DNA from: Lachnospiraceae bacterium
GTDB lineage: Bacteria > Bacillota > Clostridia > Lachnospirales > Lachnospiraceae
Direction of reading: 5' to 3'
Length of the DNA stretch: 23,769 bases
NCBI GenBank assembly: GCA_009774375.1
Contig: VSNO01000061.1
Location: forward strand, 1 to 23,769
Shown here: positions 1 to 7,449 of the stretch, piece after piece
Position numbering within the stretch: position 1 is the stretch's first letter
Layout: each line of letters starts with the position of its first letter
Translations under genes and position numbers: made by a program
Notes under the pieces: model-generated
What the model was told of the DNA's origin: nothing
The model's database searches: none
Seen by the model: the letters and a program-made list of their open reading frames with translations, nothing else

Positions 1-334
1 CAGGTTTCTGATTCTTTATTTTCGCCTGAACAAACTGCGCCTGAATATCCATAAAAATCGTATCATACTGATTCATACTTTCCACAAACAACTTGTTCTT
101 CTCACATTTGAGCGGCGCAAACAGCTCTCTGGAATCCGCCCCTTTGCTGAAATACGCAACAAGCATGTCTGCCGTTACGGATTTCCCGAACCTGCGCGCC
201 CTGCTGTTGCAGATAAATTTTTCTGTTCCGTCTTTTTCCAGCAGTTTATTGATCAACTTCGATTTATCAACAAAATATCTCGATGCAGCAAGCTCCGCAA
301 ATTTTCGATTTCCTTTATTTAAAAACCGTCCCAT
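1..334 (-). CDS. AAA-ATPase-like protein, 3' end outside window
   Basis: This is the first 111 codons of a protein whose end lies beyond the left edge. It begins MGRFLNKGNRKFAELAAS and carries YFVDKSKLI at about residues 20-28, then a Walker A-like segment NSRARRFGKSVTADML near residues 43-58. That layout matches the N-terminus of the AAA-ATPase-like family (PF09820), whose members usually read SRPRRFGKS and often carry a C-terminal PD-(D/E)XK nuclease-like domain. The proline before RRFGKS is alanine here. The start at 334 is supported by GGGAGG a few bases upstream. It follows metH by 29 bp on the same strand, so it could be transcribed from the metH unit, but nothing links it functionally to methionine synthesis. 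The role of the family is poorly defined; nucleotide binding is expected. Confidence 0.75.
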   Translation of the reverse strand, partial: MGRFLNKGNRKFAELAASRYFVDKSKLINKLLEKDGTEKFICNSRARRFGKSVTADMLVAYFSKGADSRELFAPLKCEKNKLFVESMNQYDTIFMDIQAQFVQAKIKNQKP

Positions 335-363
335 GAAAACCTCCCAAGCTTTCACATTTCACA

Positions 364-2784
364 CTACAGCTCTCCTCTGTCATGAAGTTCATTTGCATAG
401 CGCACCGATCCCATCGCGTCCCTGGAATAAAAATCTGCACCGATCATGTCCGCATACTCCTGTGTGAGCACCGCCCCGCCCACCATGATCCTGCAGTCTG
501 TGCCGCTCTCCCTCAGAAGCCTGATCGTCGCCTCCATATTGACGACTGTGGTCGTCATGAGTGCGCTGAGTCCCACCAGTTTAATGTTCTGTTCCTGTAC
601 TGTTTTCAGGATCAGTTCCGGATCAACGTCTTTTCCGAGATCGATCATGTCAAATCCATAGTTTTCCAGCAGTGTTTTGACAATGTTTTTTCCAATGTCA
701 TGAATATCGCCCTTCACCGTGGCGATCACGATCTTCCCCTTGCTCCCACTGTCCTTCCCCTGCTTTGACAGGACAGCCTTGATCGCCTCAAATGAAGCTT
801 TTGCTGCGTCCGCGCTCATCAGCAGCTGCGGCAGGAACATTTTCTTCTCCTCAAAACCCTTACCCACCACATCCAGAGCCGGGATCAGCTTTTCATTGAT
901 GATGGTCAGCGAATCAACCTCCTGTTCGAGCAGCCTGACCGTCGCATCATGGGCGCTCTCCGCAAGCCCCTTCACGATCGCCTCATCAAGCGCCAGTTCG
1001 CCCTTCCGGGCTGGTGCTGCCACAGGCTTGTCCGCTGTCTGCACAGATGCTCTTGCAATGTATTCCATGCACTGGTCGTCCTCACCGATCAACGCGTTAA
1101 AGCTGTAGTATGCCGCCATCATCGGCTCGCTGGACGGATTTACGATCCCGGCGCTCAGTCCGTTGTTCATCGCCATCGTGAAAAATGCAGTGTTTATACG
1201 GCTCCGCTCTGGAAGTCCAAAGGAGATGTTTGACACGCCCAGCACCGTGTGAAGCCCCATCTCATAACGTATCCTGCGCAGCGTTTCCAATGTAGTGCCG
1301 GCATTGTCCCTGCCGGTACTGATCGTGAGCACCAGCGCATCCATCACAAGATCTTTCTTCGGAATGCCATACTCTGCGGCAGTCCTTACGATCTTCTCCG
1401 CCACCTGCAGCCGCCCTTCGACCGTCTCAGGGATCCCGCTCTCATCAAGACACAGACACACGACCACTGCACCGTATTTTTTCGCGATCGGAAAAACACT
1501 CTCCATAGATTCTTTCTTGCCGTTGACAGAATTTAACATCGGCTTTCCATTATAATAGCGCAGTCCCCGCTCCATCGCCTCCGTGTCAGAGGTATCGATC
1601 TGCAGTGGAAGGTCAATGATCGCCTGGATTCCGGTGACAGCCTCCTCCATAAGCTGTGGTTCGTCGATCTCGGGCAGTCCCACATTGACGTCGAGGATGT
1701 GTGCACCATTCTCCTCCTGCGCCAGCCCCTCCTTGTAGATATACTCCATATCGTGGTCGCGGAGCGCCTGCTTAAACTTCGATTTTCCGGTTGGATTGAT
1801 GCGCTCTCCGATGATCAGGGGCTTTCTGGTAAAGTAGACAGCATGATTGTATGATGACACCACTGTCAGTTTTTTGTCGGTAACCGGGCTGACTGCCATC
1901 TCCCCACAGAGCTCAACGACACGCCGGATATGCTCCGGCGTCGTTCCGCAGCACCCTCCGACAGCGCTTGCCCCCATCTCAACCAGCGTCTTCACACTCT
2001 GCGCGAACTCATCCGGCTCCACATTGAATACTGTCTGCCCATCGACGACAACAGGCAGTCCGGCATTTGGATTGATCACGATCGGAAGAGAACAGCATGC
2101 GGTCAGCTGCGGCAGCAGTTTTTTCATCTGCTCCGGCCCCAGCCCGCAGTTAAAGCCGATCGCATCGACGCCCAGCCCTTCAAGCATGGCGGTCGCACTT
2201 GCGACATCCCCTCCAGTCAAAAGCTTTCCGTTCTCATCAAAGATCATCGTGACAACGACTGGCAGGTCACTGTTCTCCTTCGCTGCAAGGACAGCTGCCT
2301 TGATCTCATATGAGTCACTGACCGTCTCGATCAGAATCAGGTCCGCCCCCGCCTGCTCTCCCGCCGTGACAATTTCCCGAAACGTATCGTACGCCTCATC
2401 AAAAGAAATCTCACCAAGCGGTTTTAACAGTTTTCCGATCGAACCGATATCCAGTGCGGCATACATCGGATGGGATCTCTCCCCCTCTGCACCGCGCACA
2501 TCCCCGATCGCCTCCCTGGCAAGCCGGATCCCTGCCGTTACCAGCTCGTCCACTGTATGATCAAGATTTCTGCACTTAAATGCGTTGACGCCAAATGTGT
2601 TGGCAGTGACCACATTGCATCCCGCCGTCAGATATTCCATGTGAATCTGACGGACGATCTCCGGGTGCAGGATATTCCAGGTCTCGGGAACTTCCCCCGT
2701 CTGAAGTCCGCGCTCCTGCAGTAAAGTTCCCATACCGCCGTCAAAAAATAGTATCTGATTTCCCAGCAATTGTTTCAAATTCAT
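364..2784 (-). CDS. metH: Cobalamin-dependent methionine synthase, short form without activation domain
   Basis: The enzyme transfers a methyl group from 5-methyltetrahydrofolate to homocysteine through methylcobalamin in the cytoplasm. Three modules are visible: a homocysteine methyltransferase domain (about residues 1-295, zinc ligands Cys213 and the Cys pair in GGCCGTTPEH), a pterin-binding domain (about 320-575, opening with IGERINPTGKSKFKQAL) and a B12 cap plus B12-binding domain (about 600-806, with GDIHDIGKNIV carrying the cobalt-ligand His). The activation domain of the about 1,227-residue E. coli enzyme is absent and is encoded just upstream. I chose the ATG at 2784 because GGGGG lies six bases before it. 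An in-frame ATG at 2805 overlaps the upstream stop as ATGA but has a poor ribosome binding site, so translational coupling from 2805 remains possible. Confidence 0.95.
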   Translation of the reverse strand: MNLKQLLGNQILFFDGGMGTLLQERGLQTGEVPETWNILHPEIVRQIHMEYLTAGCNVVTANTFGVNAFKCRNLDHTVDELVTAGIRLAREAIGDVRGAEGERSHPMYAALDIGSIGKLLKPLGEISFDEAYDTFREIVTAGEQAGADLILIETVSDSYEIKAAVLAAKENSDLPVVVTMIFDENGKLLTGGDVASATAMLEGLGVDAIGFNCGLGPEQMKKLLPQLTACCSLPIVINPNAGLPVVVDGQTVFNVEPDEFAQSVKTLVEMGASAVGGCCGTTPEHIRRVVELCGEMAVSPVTDKKLTVVSSYNHAVYFTRKPLIIGERINPTGKSKFKQALRDHDMEYIYKEGLAQEENGAHILDVNVGLPEIDEPQLMEEAVTGIQAIIDLPLQIDTSDTEAMERGLRYYNGKPMLNSVNGKKESMESVFPIAKKYGAVVVCLCLDESGIPETVEGRLQVAEKIVRTAAEYGIPKKDLVMDALVLTISTGRDNAGTTLETLRRIRYEMGLHTVLGVSNISFGLPERSRINTAFFTMAMNNGLSAGIVNPSSEPMMAAYYSFNALIGEDDQCMEYIARASVQTADKPVAAPARKGELALDEAIVKGLAESAHDATVRLLEQEVDSLTIINEKLIPALDVVGKGFEEKKMFLPQLLMSADAAKASFEAIKAVLSKQGKDSGSKGKIVIATVKGDIHDIGKNIVKTLLENYGFDMIDLGKDVDPELILKTVQEQNIKLVGLSALMTTTVVNMEATIRLLRESGTDCRIMVGGAVLTQEYADMIGADFYSRDAMGSVRYANELHDRGEL

Positions 2785-2801
2785 CATATTCCCCCATATT
2801 T

Positions 2802-3488
2802 TCATGCTTCACGAAATTCACACTCTGTGTTCTCACAGTCCTTGCACCTGCCAACGTGACAGCTCTGTGGATTTGCAGTCAGCCCGATCAGTGCACTCAC
2901 GCTCTTCGTGGGATACATCAGCAGGCTGTCCGTAAGTGTAAGGCCGATGCGCTTCGTACATTCCAGCTCTTCAAAGATGACCTTCTGGTAATCCAGCGGC
3001 AGGTCTCCGTATCCCGGGCTGAACCGCGGTCTCAGATACAATGCCCTGCCATCGGCTGACGCCTCCTCGCAGATCTGCTCCTGCAGGATATTGCAGTATG
3101 CCTCGATGCATGCCGCACCGCATGCCTGTGCGATCGTCGCCTTTGTCATATTCAATATCTCATATTTCTGTAAGAGCTTATCCGCCCCGATCCCCAATGT
3201 CGCCGCGATCAGGATCACCTGCCCGCACTGTGCAAGGTTCGCCGCCAGATTCCGGCTTTCAATAGCAAAAGTTCTCGTTTCTCCCTTCAGTACCACAGCA
3301 CGCTCTGAACTGCTGCAGGTATATACTTTATACACATTTCTGGGCTGTATCATTCTGGTCAGATCCGCAAGCACTTCCTGGATCATTATGCCTACATCGT
3401 CATCCGGTACCTTTGCTCCATATCCCAGATATCGGTGTATCTCCCTGATGTTTACTCTCTTTCTGATATCTTCATTCCTGATCTCCAT
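2802..3488 (-). CDS. MetH reactivation-domain protein (stand-alone)
   Basis: This 228-residue protein matches the C-terminal activation domain of methionine synthase (PF02965), which binds S-adenosylmethionine and reductively remethylates oxidised cob(II)alamin. The SAM-contacting region shows RPRFSPGYGD at 153-162 and MYPTKSVS at 191-198, and the segment TLGIGADKLL is also typical. The tail carries four cysteines (210, 215, 218, 223) that could bind a metal or cluster; the MetH domain of E. coli has no such tail. An in-frame GTG exists at 3506, but GGAG sits eight bases before the ATG at 3488, so I chose 3488. Its stop overlaps a possible metH ATG (ATGA), so the two products are very likely made together and act as one split enzyme. 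Confidence 0.9.
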   Translation of the reverse strand: MEIRNEDIRKRVNIREIHRYLGYGAKVPDDDVGIMIQEVLADLTRMIQPRNVYKVYTCSSSERAVVLKGETRTFAIESRNLAANLAQCGQVILIAATLGIGADKLLQKYEILNMTKATIAQACGAACIEAYCNILQEQICEEASADGRALYLRPRFSPGYGDLPLDYQKVIFEELECTKRIGLTLTDSLLMYPTKSVSALIGLTANPQSCHVGRCKDCENTECEFREA

Positions 3489-3514
3489 GTCATATACTCC
3501 ATTCACACAGCCAT

Positions 3515-3541
3515 TGGGCGCGCAGCGATGCTGCGCGCCCA
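3515..3541. other. Perfect 11-bp GC-rich hairpin without T tract
   Basis: Arms 3515-3525 (TGGGCGCGCAG) and 3531-3541 are exact reverse complements around a 5-base loop. The hairpin lies between the stop of the cysteine-rich gene and the start of the MetH activation gene. No T run follows on either strand, so it is not a classical intrinsic terminator. It could be an attenuator, an RNA processing or stability element, or a weak terminator. Confidence 0.55.
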
Positions 3542-3553
3542 GCCAGTCTAAGA

Positions 3554-3817
3554 TTATTTCTGATCCTCTTTCTCCTCACATCCGCAGGTATTGTTATCGC
3601 CAAATCCAGCAAAACCGCGCGGCTGTATCGCCTCATTGCCACATCCGCATCCATTGTTCGGCGGAGGACAGGGCGGAACGACCGGTGTCGGGAATACGGG
3701 ATCGCAGCAGGATGAATCCTTATCACGGTCGCGGTCACATGTACACATACAGTTATTGCGACTGACGCCATTCCCCCAGCAACACCACAGTAAAATAATC
3801 CAAAACCAACAATTCAT
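3554..3817 (-). CDS. Small cysteine-rich hypothetical protein
   Basis: I do not recognise this 87-residue protein. It has 13 cysteines (15 percent), mostly in pairs and C-x-C steps: Cys12-13, 23/25/27, 37-38, 57/59 and 78/80. It opens with a short hydrophobic stretch, MNCWFWIILLWCCWGNG, that is too short and lacks a positive charge for an ordinary signal peptide but could associate with the membrane. A proline-rich middle (about 40-55) and an acidic tail follow. AGGAG eight bases upstream supports the start, and that ribosome binding site has a 9-base complement upstream. It lies 66 bp after the DUF5662 gene. Metal binding or a disulfide-rich surface role is possible, but no function can be assigned. 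Confidence 0.6.
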   Translation of the reverse strand: MNCWFWIILLWCCWGNGVSRNNCMCTCDRDRDKDSSCCDPVFPTPVVPPCPPPNNGCGCGNEAIQPRGFAGFGDNNTCGCEEKEDQK

Positions 3818-3824
3818 AAAAACA

Positions 3825-3872
3825 ACTCCTCATGCATCAAGCGCTTTTTCTAATACTTAATATATGAGGAGT
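3825..3872 (-). promoter_or_regulatory. Possible SD-sequestering stem before the cysteine-rich gene
   Basis: On the minus-strand RNA the bases 3872-3864 (ACTCCTCAT) are an exact 9-base complement of 3833-3825 (ATGAGGAGT), which contains the ribosome binding site of the gene starting at 3817. The loop would be 30 bases. If it forms, it hides the GAGGAG and would make translation conditional. No terminator alternative is evident. This is inferred from base pairing only. Confidence 0.35.
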
Positions 3873-3883
3873 ATTCATATCGG

Positions 3884-4456
3884 TTACTTATATCTCTGTT
3901 TTATTATTCCAAAACTCTGTTTTTTTATTTTGGGAATGATCTTTCTGCGAATATAGAGCATTGTGTACGCTTCGCCCCGCTCTGCCAGCATACGCAGCAG
4001 TTTCTCAAGCTTCCGCCTTGTTGCCGGGTGGATAAAGTTCTCGGAATTTCCACTGAGATAATATTTCAGCGGCAGATCGTCAGTGTACTTTTCCCTGTTA
4101 TAATTCTTGGAGGCAGCGACCCGGTCGATAAACATCTCCACGATATATCTGTCCGGCATCTTTGCCGGAATGATGCCATCCCCTGCATGTGCACTGTAAT
4201 CCATCCAGTATTCGTAATGGTGCTTATTGCGCCCCTTGTGGTGCAGCCACGCCGACGAGTAGCCCCTCTCTCTGCGCTCCGCATTATTAGGACTCTGTGT
4301 GCCCTGATAATACCGTGCACCAACGACAAATTCACTAGGCATATATTTGGAGAGGTCATGCAGCAGTCCCTGCCAGTACAGACCGACGGAAAAGCATCCC
4401 TTCATCACCATAAGCTTGTGATGTGTAATTGTCTTAAAGTGTTTCCAAACATACAC
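3884..4456 (-). CDS. DUF5662 family HD-like protein
   Basis: The protein is 190 residues and looks like the DUF5662 family, sometimes labelled catalase in automated annotation without visible support. It is rich in ordered histidines: His12-His13, HDLSKY at 33-38, LHHKGRNKHHYEYW at 71-84 and MPDRY at 100-104. This resembles the metal-binding pattern of HD-domain phosphohydrolases, so a metal-dependent hydrolase role is plausible but unproven. The C-terminus is strongly basic. The start is a GTG at 4456 with GAGG nine bases upstream; it follows the GH13-like gene by only 6 bp in the same frame, so the two are surely co-transcribed and probably translationally coupled. Confidence 0.8.
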   Translation of the reverse strand: MYVWKHFKTITHHKLMVMKGCFSVGLYWQGLLHDLSKYMPSEFVVGARYYQGTQSPNNAERRERGYSSAWLHHKGRNKHHYEYWMDYSAHAGDGIIPAKMPDRYIVEMFIDRVAASKNYNREKYTDDLPLKYYLSGNSENFIHPATRRKLEKLLRMLAERGEAYTMLYIRRKIIPKIKKQSFGIIKQRYK

Positions 4457-4462
4457 TGCTGA

Positions 4463-6421
4463 TTACCTCTTTCGACTCCTTTTATTCTTTATGTCTGTCA
4501 CACCTGTCGTGGACGCTGCTGTTTTTTGTCTGATCTCCGCTTCTGTCAGCTTTCTTCCTGTCAGTATAGATACGCTCCTCGGTGCTATATCTATATATTC
4601 CATATTTTTTTCCTCGTCAAACACGACACTGTTCACCTCCGTGCTGAGCACAGATTCCCACTTGTGTTTTGCGATGGACGGCAGCGCGAAACGGTGCGAA
4701 TTCCAGTGCATGTTGTACGCGATATAGATATAATCGCCATCCCCCTCGTCATCCTGTCCGCAATACATGATACCGATATGCCTGCTATAATACTCCAGCT
4801 GCACCCTCCATGCTTCCTCACCATGATAGGACAGATCCGGATAACCATATCCATATCTGTCCAGTGTCGTGAGTTTTTCATCCAGGTGCAGTATGCTGTG
4901 ATGCTTCCGAAAGGCGATCAGTTCCCTCACATAGGCAAACAGCTCCTGATTTCTGTCGAGCTCCCGCCAGTCGATCCATCCAGTCTCATTGTCCTGACAG
5001 TAACAGTTATTATTACCATTCTGGCTGTTTCCAAACTCATCCCCCGCATACAGGAGCGGCGTCCCCTGCGCAGTAAACAGAAAACTCAACGCATTCTTCA
5101 TCTGTTTGATGCGCAGCTGTTTGACCGTCTTTCTGCGTGACGGCCCCTCCACACCACAATTCCAGCTGAAATTGTAGTTGGTTCCGTCTGTGTTGTCCTC
5201 TCCGTTTGCCTCATTATGTTTCCGTTCATAGGATACAAGGTCCTTTAATGTAAACCCGTAATAATTTGTGATGTAATTGACAACACCGCACATCGGATTC
5301 GTATTTCTCATATGATACCGGAAACTCTTGAGCGTATCCTGATCACCTTTCAAATACTTGCGCATGTCGTACATATATTCATCCCTGTAATAACCCAGCA
5401 CTTTTCCGGGCGGCTGCATTCCATTCGGATAGATCTCATGCAGATAAAAATCCTCACACATGATCTTCGTGTTTGCCAGAAGCGGCTCTGTAGCGATCAG
5501 GGTCATGGGCAGTCTGCTGCCCTTGAGATGAACGCCGTCGATCTGGTAAGCCATCACCCAGTATTTGATGATCTCAAGAATATATCCCTGTTTCACAGAA
5601 TCAGGAAAATAAAACTGCATGATAACCTCAATACCGTTTTGATGCAGGCTGCGCACCATGCGGCGGAACTCCTCGCACGGATCGCCGCATGCAGCATAGG
5701 ATGCTTTCGGTGCAAAATAAAATGCGTCCTTGTATCCCCAGCAATTGATCCTCTTCGCCTTCGGAGGTTCTGCGTCCGCCTGGTCTGACGGAAGCTTCTC
5801 ATCAATATGGTTCACCTGATATTCGATCTGTGTCTTGATATCGGTCCCTGTATCGTCCCATTCGCACTCTTCATATTCGTAGACGGGCATCAGCTCGATC
5901 GAATTGATGCCAAGTTCTCTCAGATAAGGGATCTTTTCCATCAGTCCCTCAAAGGTTCCCTTTTTCTTTACCTTTGAGGACGGATGTCTGGTAAAGCTCC
6001 TGACATTGAGACAGTACATAATACTTTCGTGATAAGGGATATGTAACGGCGCTGTATCCGCCCAGTCAAATTTTCCGCAGTCAAAGCCGCCCCTCAGCAG
6101 GGGGCGCACCAGCTCGCCCGAGCGCCACTTCTCATTTCCGACGATCCTTTTGGCATAGGGATCCACAAAGACATTGTCCCCGATAAAAAAATTATATTCA
6201 TAGTCGCCAGGAGTGATCCCCTCTACCAGAACACAGCATATATTGCCGATCCGATGTCTCTGGTCAAACAGGATCCGCTCCCTTTGCTCAACACCTTTTC
6301 GATAGAAAATGATCCCACATTCCTTATCTGAACCATTTACCATGGAAAAATTGATACCTGTCTCCCTGACGGAGACGCCCAGTGGATAAGGCTGTCCAAT
6401 ATTTATTTTTATCTTCTTCAT
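4463..6421 (-). CDS. GH13 GlgX/isoamylase-like protein with degraded active site
   Basis: At 652 residues it has the layout of a glycogen debranching or isoamylase-type GH13 protein: an N-terminal beta domain (about 1-125, PYPLGVSVRETGINFSM), a TIM barrel (about 130-520) and a C-terminal beta domain. Conserved non-catalytic segments remain, such as YLRELGINSIELMPV, GTPLLYAGDEFGNSQNGNNN and GFTLKDLVSY. The catalytic ones do not. The region II motif G-x-R-x-D reads GVHLK, so the nucleophile Asp is Lys300 and the Arg is His298. Region I D-x-x-x-N-H is replaced by QFYFPD (269-274). Region IV His-Asp is Tyr387-Tyr388. Only Glu323 of the acid/base region survives. The frame is intact, so this looks like a maintained pseudoenzyme, perhaps a glucan-binding or regulatory protein. 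TGAGG precedes the ATG. Confidence 0.85.
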   Translation of the reverse strand: MKKIKINIGQPYPLGVSVRETGINFSMVNGSDKECGIIFYRKGVEQRERILFDQRHRIGNICCVLVEGITPGDYEYNFFIGDNVFVDPYAKRIVGNEKWRSGELVRPLLRGGFDCGKFDWADTAPLHIPYHESIMYCLNVRSFTRHPSSKVKKKGTFEGLMEKIPYLRELGINSIELMPVYEYEECEWDDTGTDIKTQIEYQVNHIDEKLPSDQADAEPPKAKRINCWGYKDAFYFAPKASYAACGDPCEEFRRMVRSLHQNGIEVIMQFYFPDSVKQGYILEIIKYWVMAYQIDGVHLKGSRLPMTLIATEPLLANTKIMCEDFYLHEIYPNGMQPPGKVLGYYRDEYMYDMRKYLKGDQDTLKSFRYHMRNTNPMCGVVNYITNYYGFTLKDLVSYERKHNEANGEDNTDGTNYNFSWNCGVEGPSRRKTVKQLRIKQMKNALSFLFTAQGTPLLYAGDEFGNSQNGNNNCYCQDNETGWIDWRELDRNQELFAYVRELIAFRKHHSILHLDEKLTTLDRYGYGYPDLSYHGEEAWRVQLEYYSRHIGIMYCGQDDEGDGDYIYIAYNMHWNSHRFALPSIAKHKWESVLSTEVNSVVFDEEKNMEYIDIAPRSVSILTGRKLTEAEIRQKTAASTTGVTDIKNKRSRKR

Positions 6422-6449
6422 AAAACCTCACTGTATTGTCTATTCCTGT

Positions 6450-7196
6450 TCAATTGATAATAAGAGGTAAAAATTCACAAATATCATCTCTGATAATAAA
6501 GTCCACTTTGCTGTTGCGTTCGAAATCATTTTTGGTAAAAAGCACTTTCAGCTGCTCATGTTCCGGTGCCGCACTGTACTCAAGCCTGTCATTGTACATA
6601 TTCTTGCCGAGTATCAGCAGCACATCCGCCTCATCACACACCATCGCCGCCTGTGTCATCAGTTTTGTGTCGACACGTTCACCGATCAGACGGATCCCCG
6701 GCCTGATCGCGACCTTGCAGTGGTCACACTGCGGAATCCCCCGCGAATGAATGATATATTCTATGCTAAATTCCTTGTCACAATGTGGGCACTGGTTTAT
6801 GTTAATGCTGCCGTTCAGGTCGATCACGTTCCGCAGTTTTACATCCTGCGGGATCCCATGAAAATTCTGACAGATCACCGCAGACAGCTTTCCCCGCCTC
6901 TGCAGCTGGATCAGTGCGTCGTAGGCGGCTGTGGAATGCATCTGCATGCCAAGGATCTCCTTTTTATAAAAGCGATAGAATTTCTCTACCTTGGCGTTAA
7001 AAAAACTCGTCGAGAGCATGTCCTCAGGACAAAAGCCATATTCCTCCTCGACACGGTAATTCTCGTCGTTGGAATCAAGGTCGCACCCGCCTCCCTCCAC
7101 CAGCATCTCGATCCCCAGCACTGCAACGACATTGCGGGAATCTCTGATCTTTCTCTTTATATAATTAACGATCCTTTTATCTGTCCTGATCTCCAT
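6450..7196 (-). CDS. Divergent sirtuin-like (Sir2 fold) protein with degraded NAD/catalytic motifs
   Basis: The 248-residue protein keeps the Sir2 frame: the YG-PED-x-S-x-x-FF region followed by FYRFYKKEIL (residues 53-81), the four zinc cysteines (136, 139, 157, 160) and an IRPGIRLIGE segment (164-173) equivalent to the RP-x-V-V-x-F-G-E of sirtuins. Key active-site motifs are altered. GAG-I-S is LGIEM (27-31), Q-N-x-D reads QNFH (110-113), the catalytic His of LHG is Asn128 (DLNG), and G-T-S is GKN. Deacetylation by the usual mechanism is therefore doubtful. My recollection is that related divergent versions occur in other Lachnospiraceae, which would argue for a retained function. GAGG upstream supports ATG 7196. 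It heads the operon with the GH13-like and DUF5662 genes, 28 bp before the former. Confidence 0.8.
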   Translation of the reverse strand: MEIRTDKRIVNYIKRKIRDSRNVVAVLGIEMLVEGGGCDLDSNDENYRVEEEYGFCPEDMLSTSFFNAKVEKFYRFYKKEILGMQMHSTAAYDALIQLQRRGKLSAVICQNFHGIPQDVKLRNVIDLNGSININQCPHCDKEFSIEYIIHSRGIPQCDHCKVAIRPGIRLIGERVDTKLMTQAAMVCDEADVLLILGKNMYNDRLEYSAAPEHEQLKVLFTKNDFERNSKVDFIIRDDICEFLPLIIN

Positions 7197-7271
7197 ATAA
7201 ACGCCTCTGTCTGTCCAGCAAACAATATATCTACACTGATACTTCCGTATTATGATTCAATACTTATAGTT

Positions 7272-7301
7272 ATAATACCTGCTTTTTATACTCTGTGTCA
7301 A
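7272..7301 (-). promoter_or_regulatory. Sigma-A promoter for the sirtuin-like operon
   Basis: On the minus strand a perfect TTGACA (7301-7296) is separated by 18 bases from TATTAT (7277-7272). Transcription would start near 7265, giving a leader of about 70 bases before the ATG at 7196. This is the best-matching vegetative promoter noticed in the window. Confidence 0.7.
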
Positions 7302-7344
7302 GTAATTCACGATTTATTGATAATTTTTTGTCGATGTTTCTTAT

Positions 7345-7390
7345 GAAATTTCAAAAATTTCTTGATTTGTTCCCGCAACATGAGTAAGAT
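7345..7390 (+). promoter_or_regulatory. Putative promoter and adjacent AT palindrome for DUF1292-DUF2225
   Basis: TTGATT (7362-7367) and TAAGAT (7385-7390) are 17 bases apart, each matching four of six consensus bases. Directly upstream is the inverted repeat GAAATTT-CAA-AAATTTC (7345-7361), which could be an operator or simply AT-rich promoter DNA. The element drives away from the divergent sirtuin-like operon. Confidence 0.45.
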
Positions 7391-7449
7391 ATAAGTATTG
7401 GCAGCCGAATAACTGCATATTATTTATGAAAGGTTTGGTACACTGGACT

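Noticed and set aside
1847..2560. 237-residue plus-strand frame inside metH
   Set aside because: It is antisense to the conserved homocysteine-binding domain and Ser/Pro-rich, typical of a shadow frame.
3489..3553. Cobalamin or SAM riboswitch ahead of the MetH activation gene
   Set aside because: The gap is only 65 bases, mostly a single hairpin. It is too short for a cobalamin riboswitch, and no SAM-I architecture is visible.
4463..7196. Sequencing error as the cause of the lost catalytic motifs
   Set aside because: Both frames are unbroken and conserved residues flank each altered motif, so substitutions rather than frameshifts explain the changes. Many independent point errors are unlikely.
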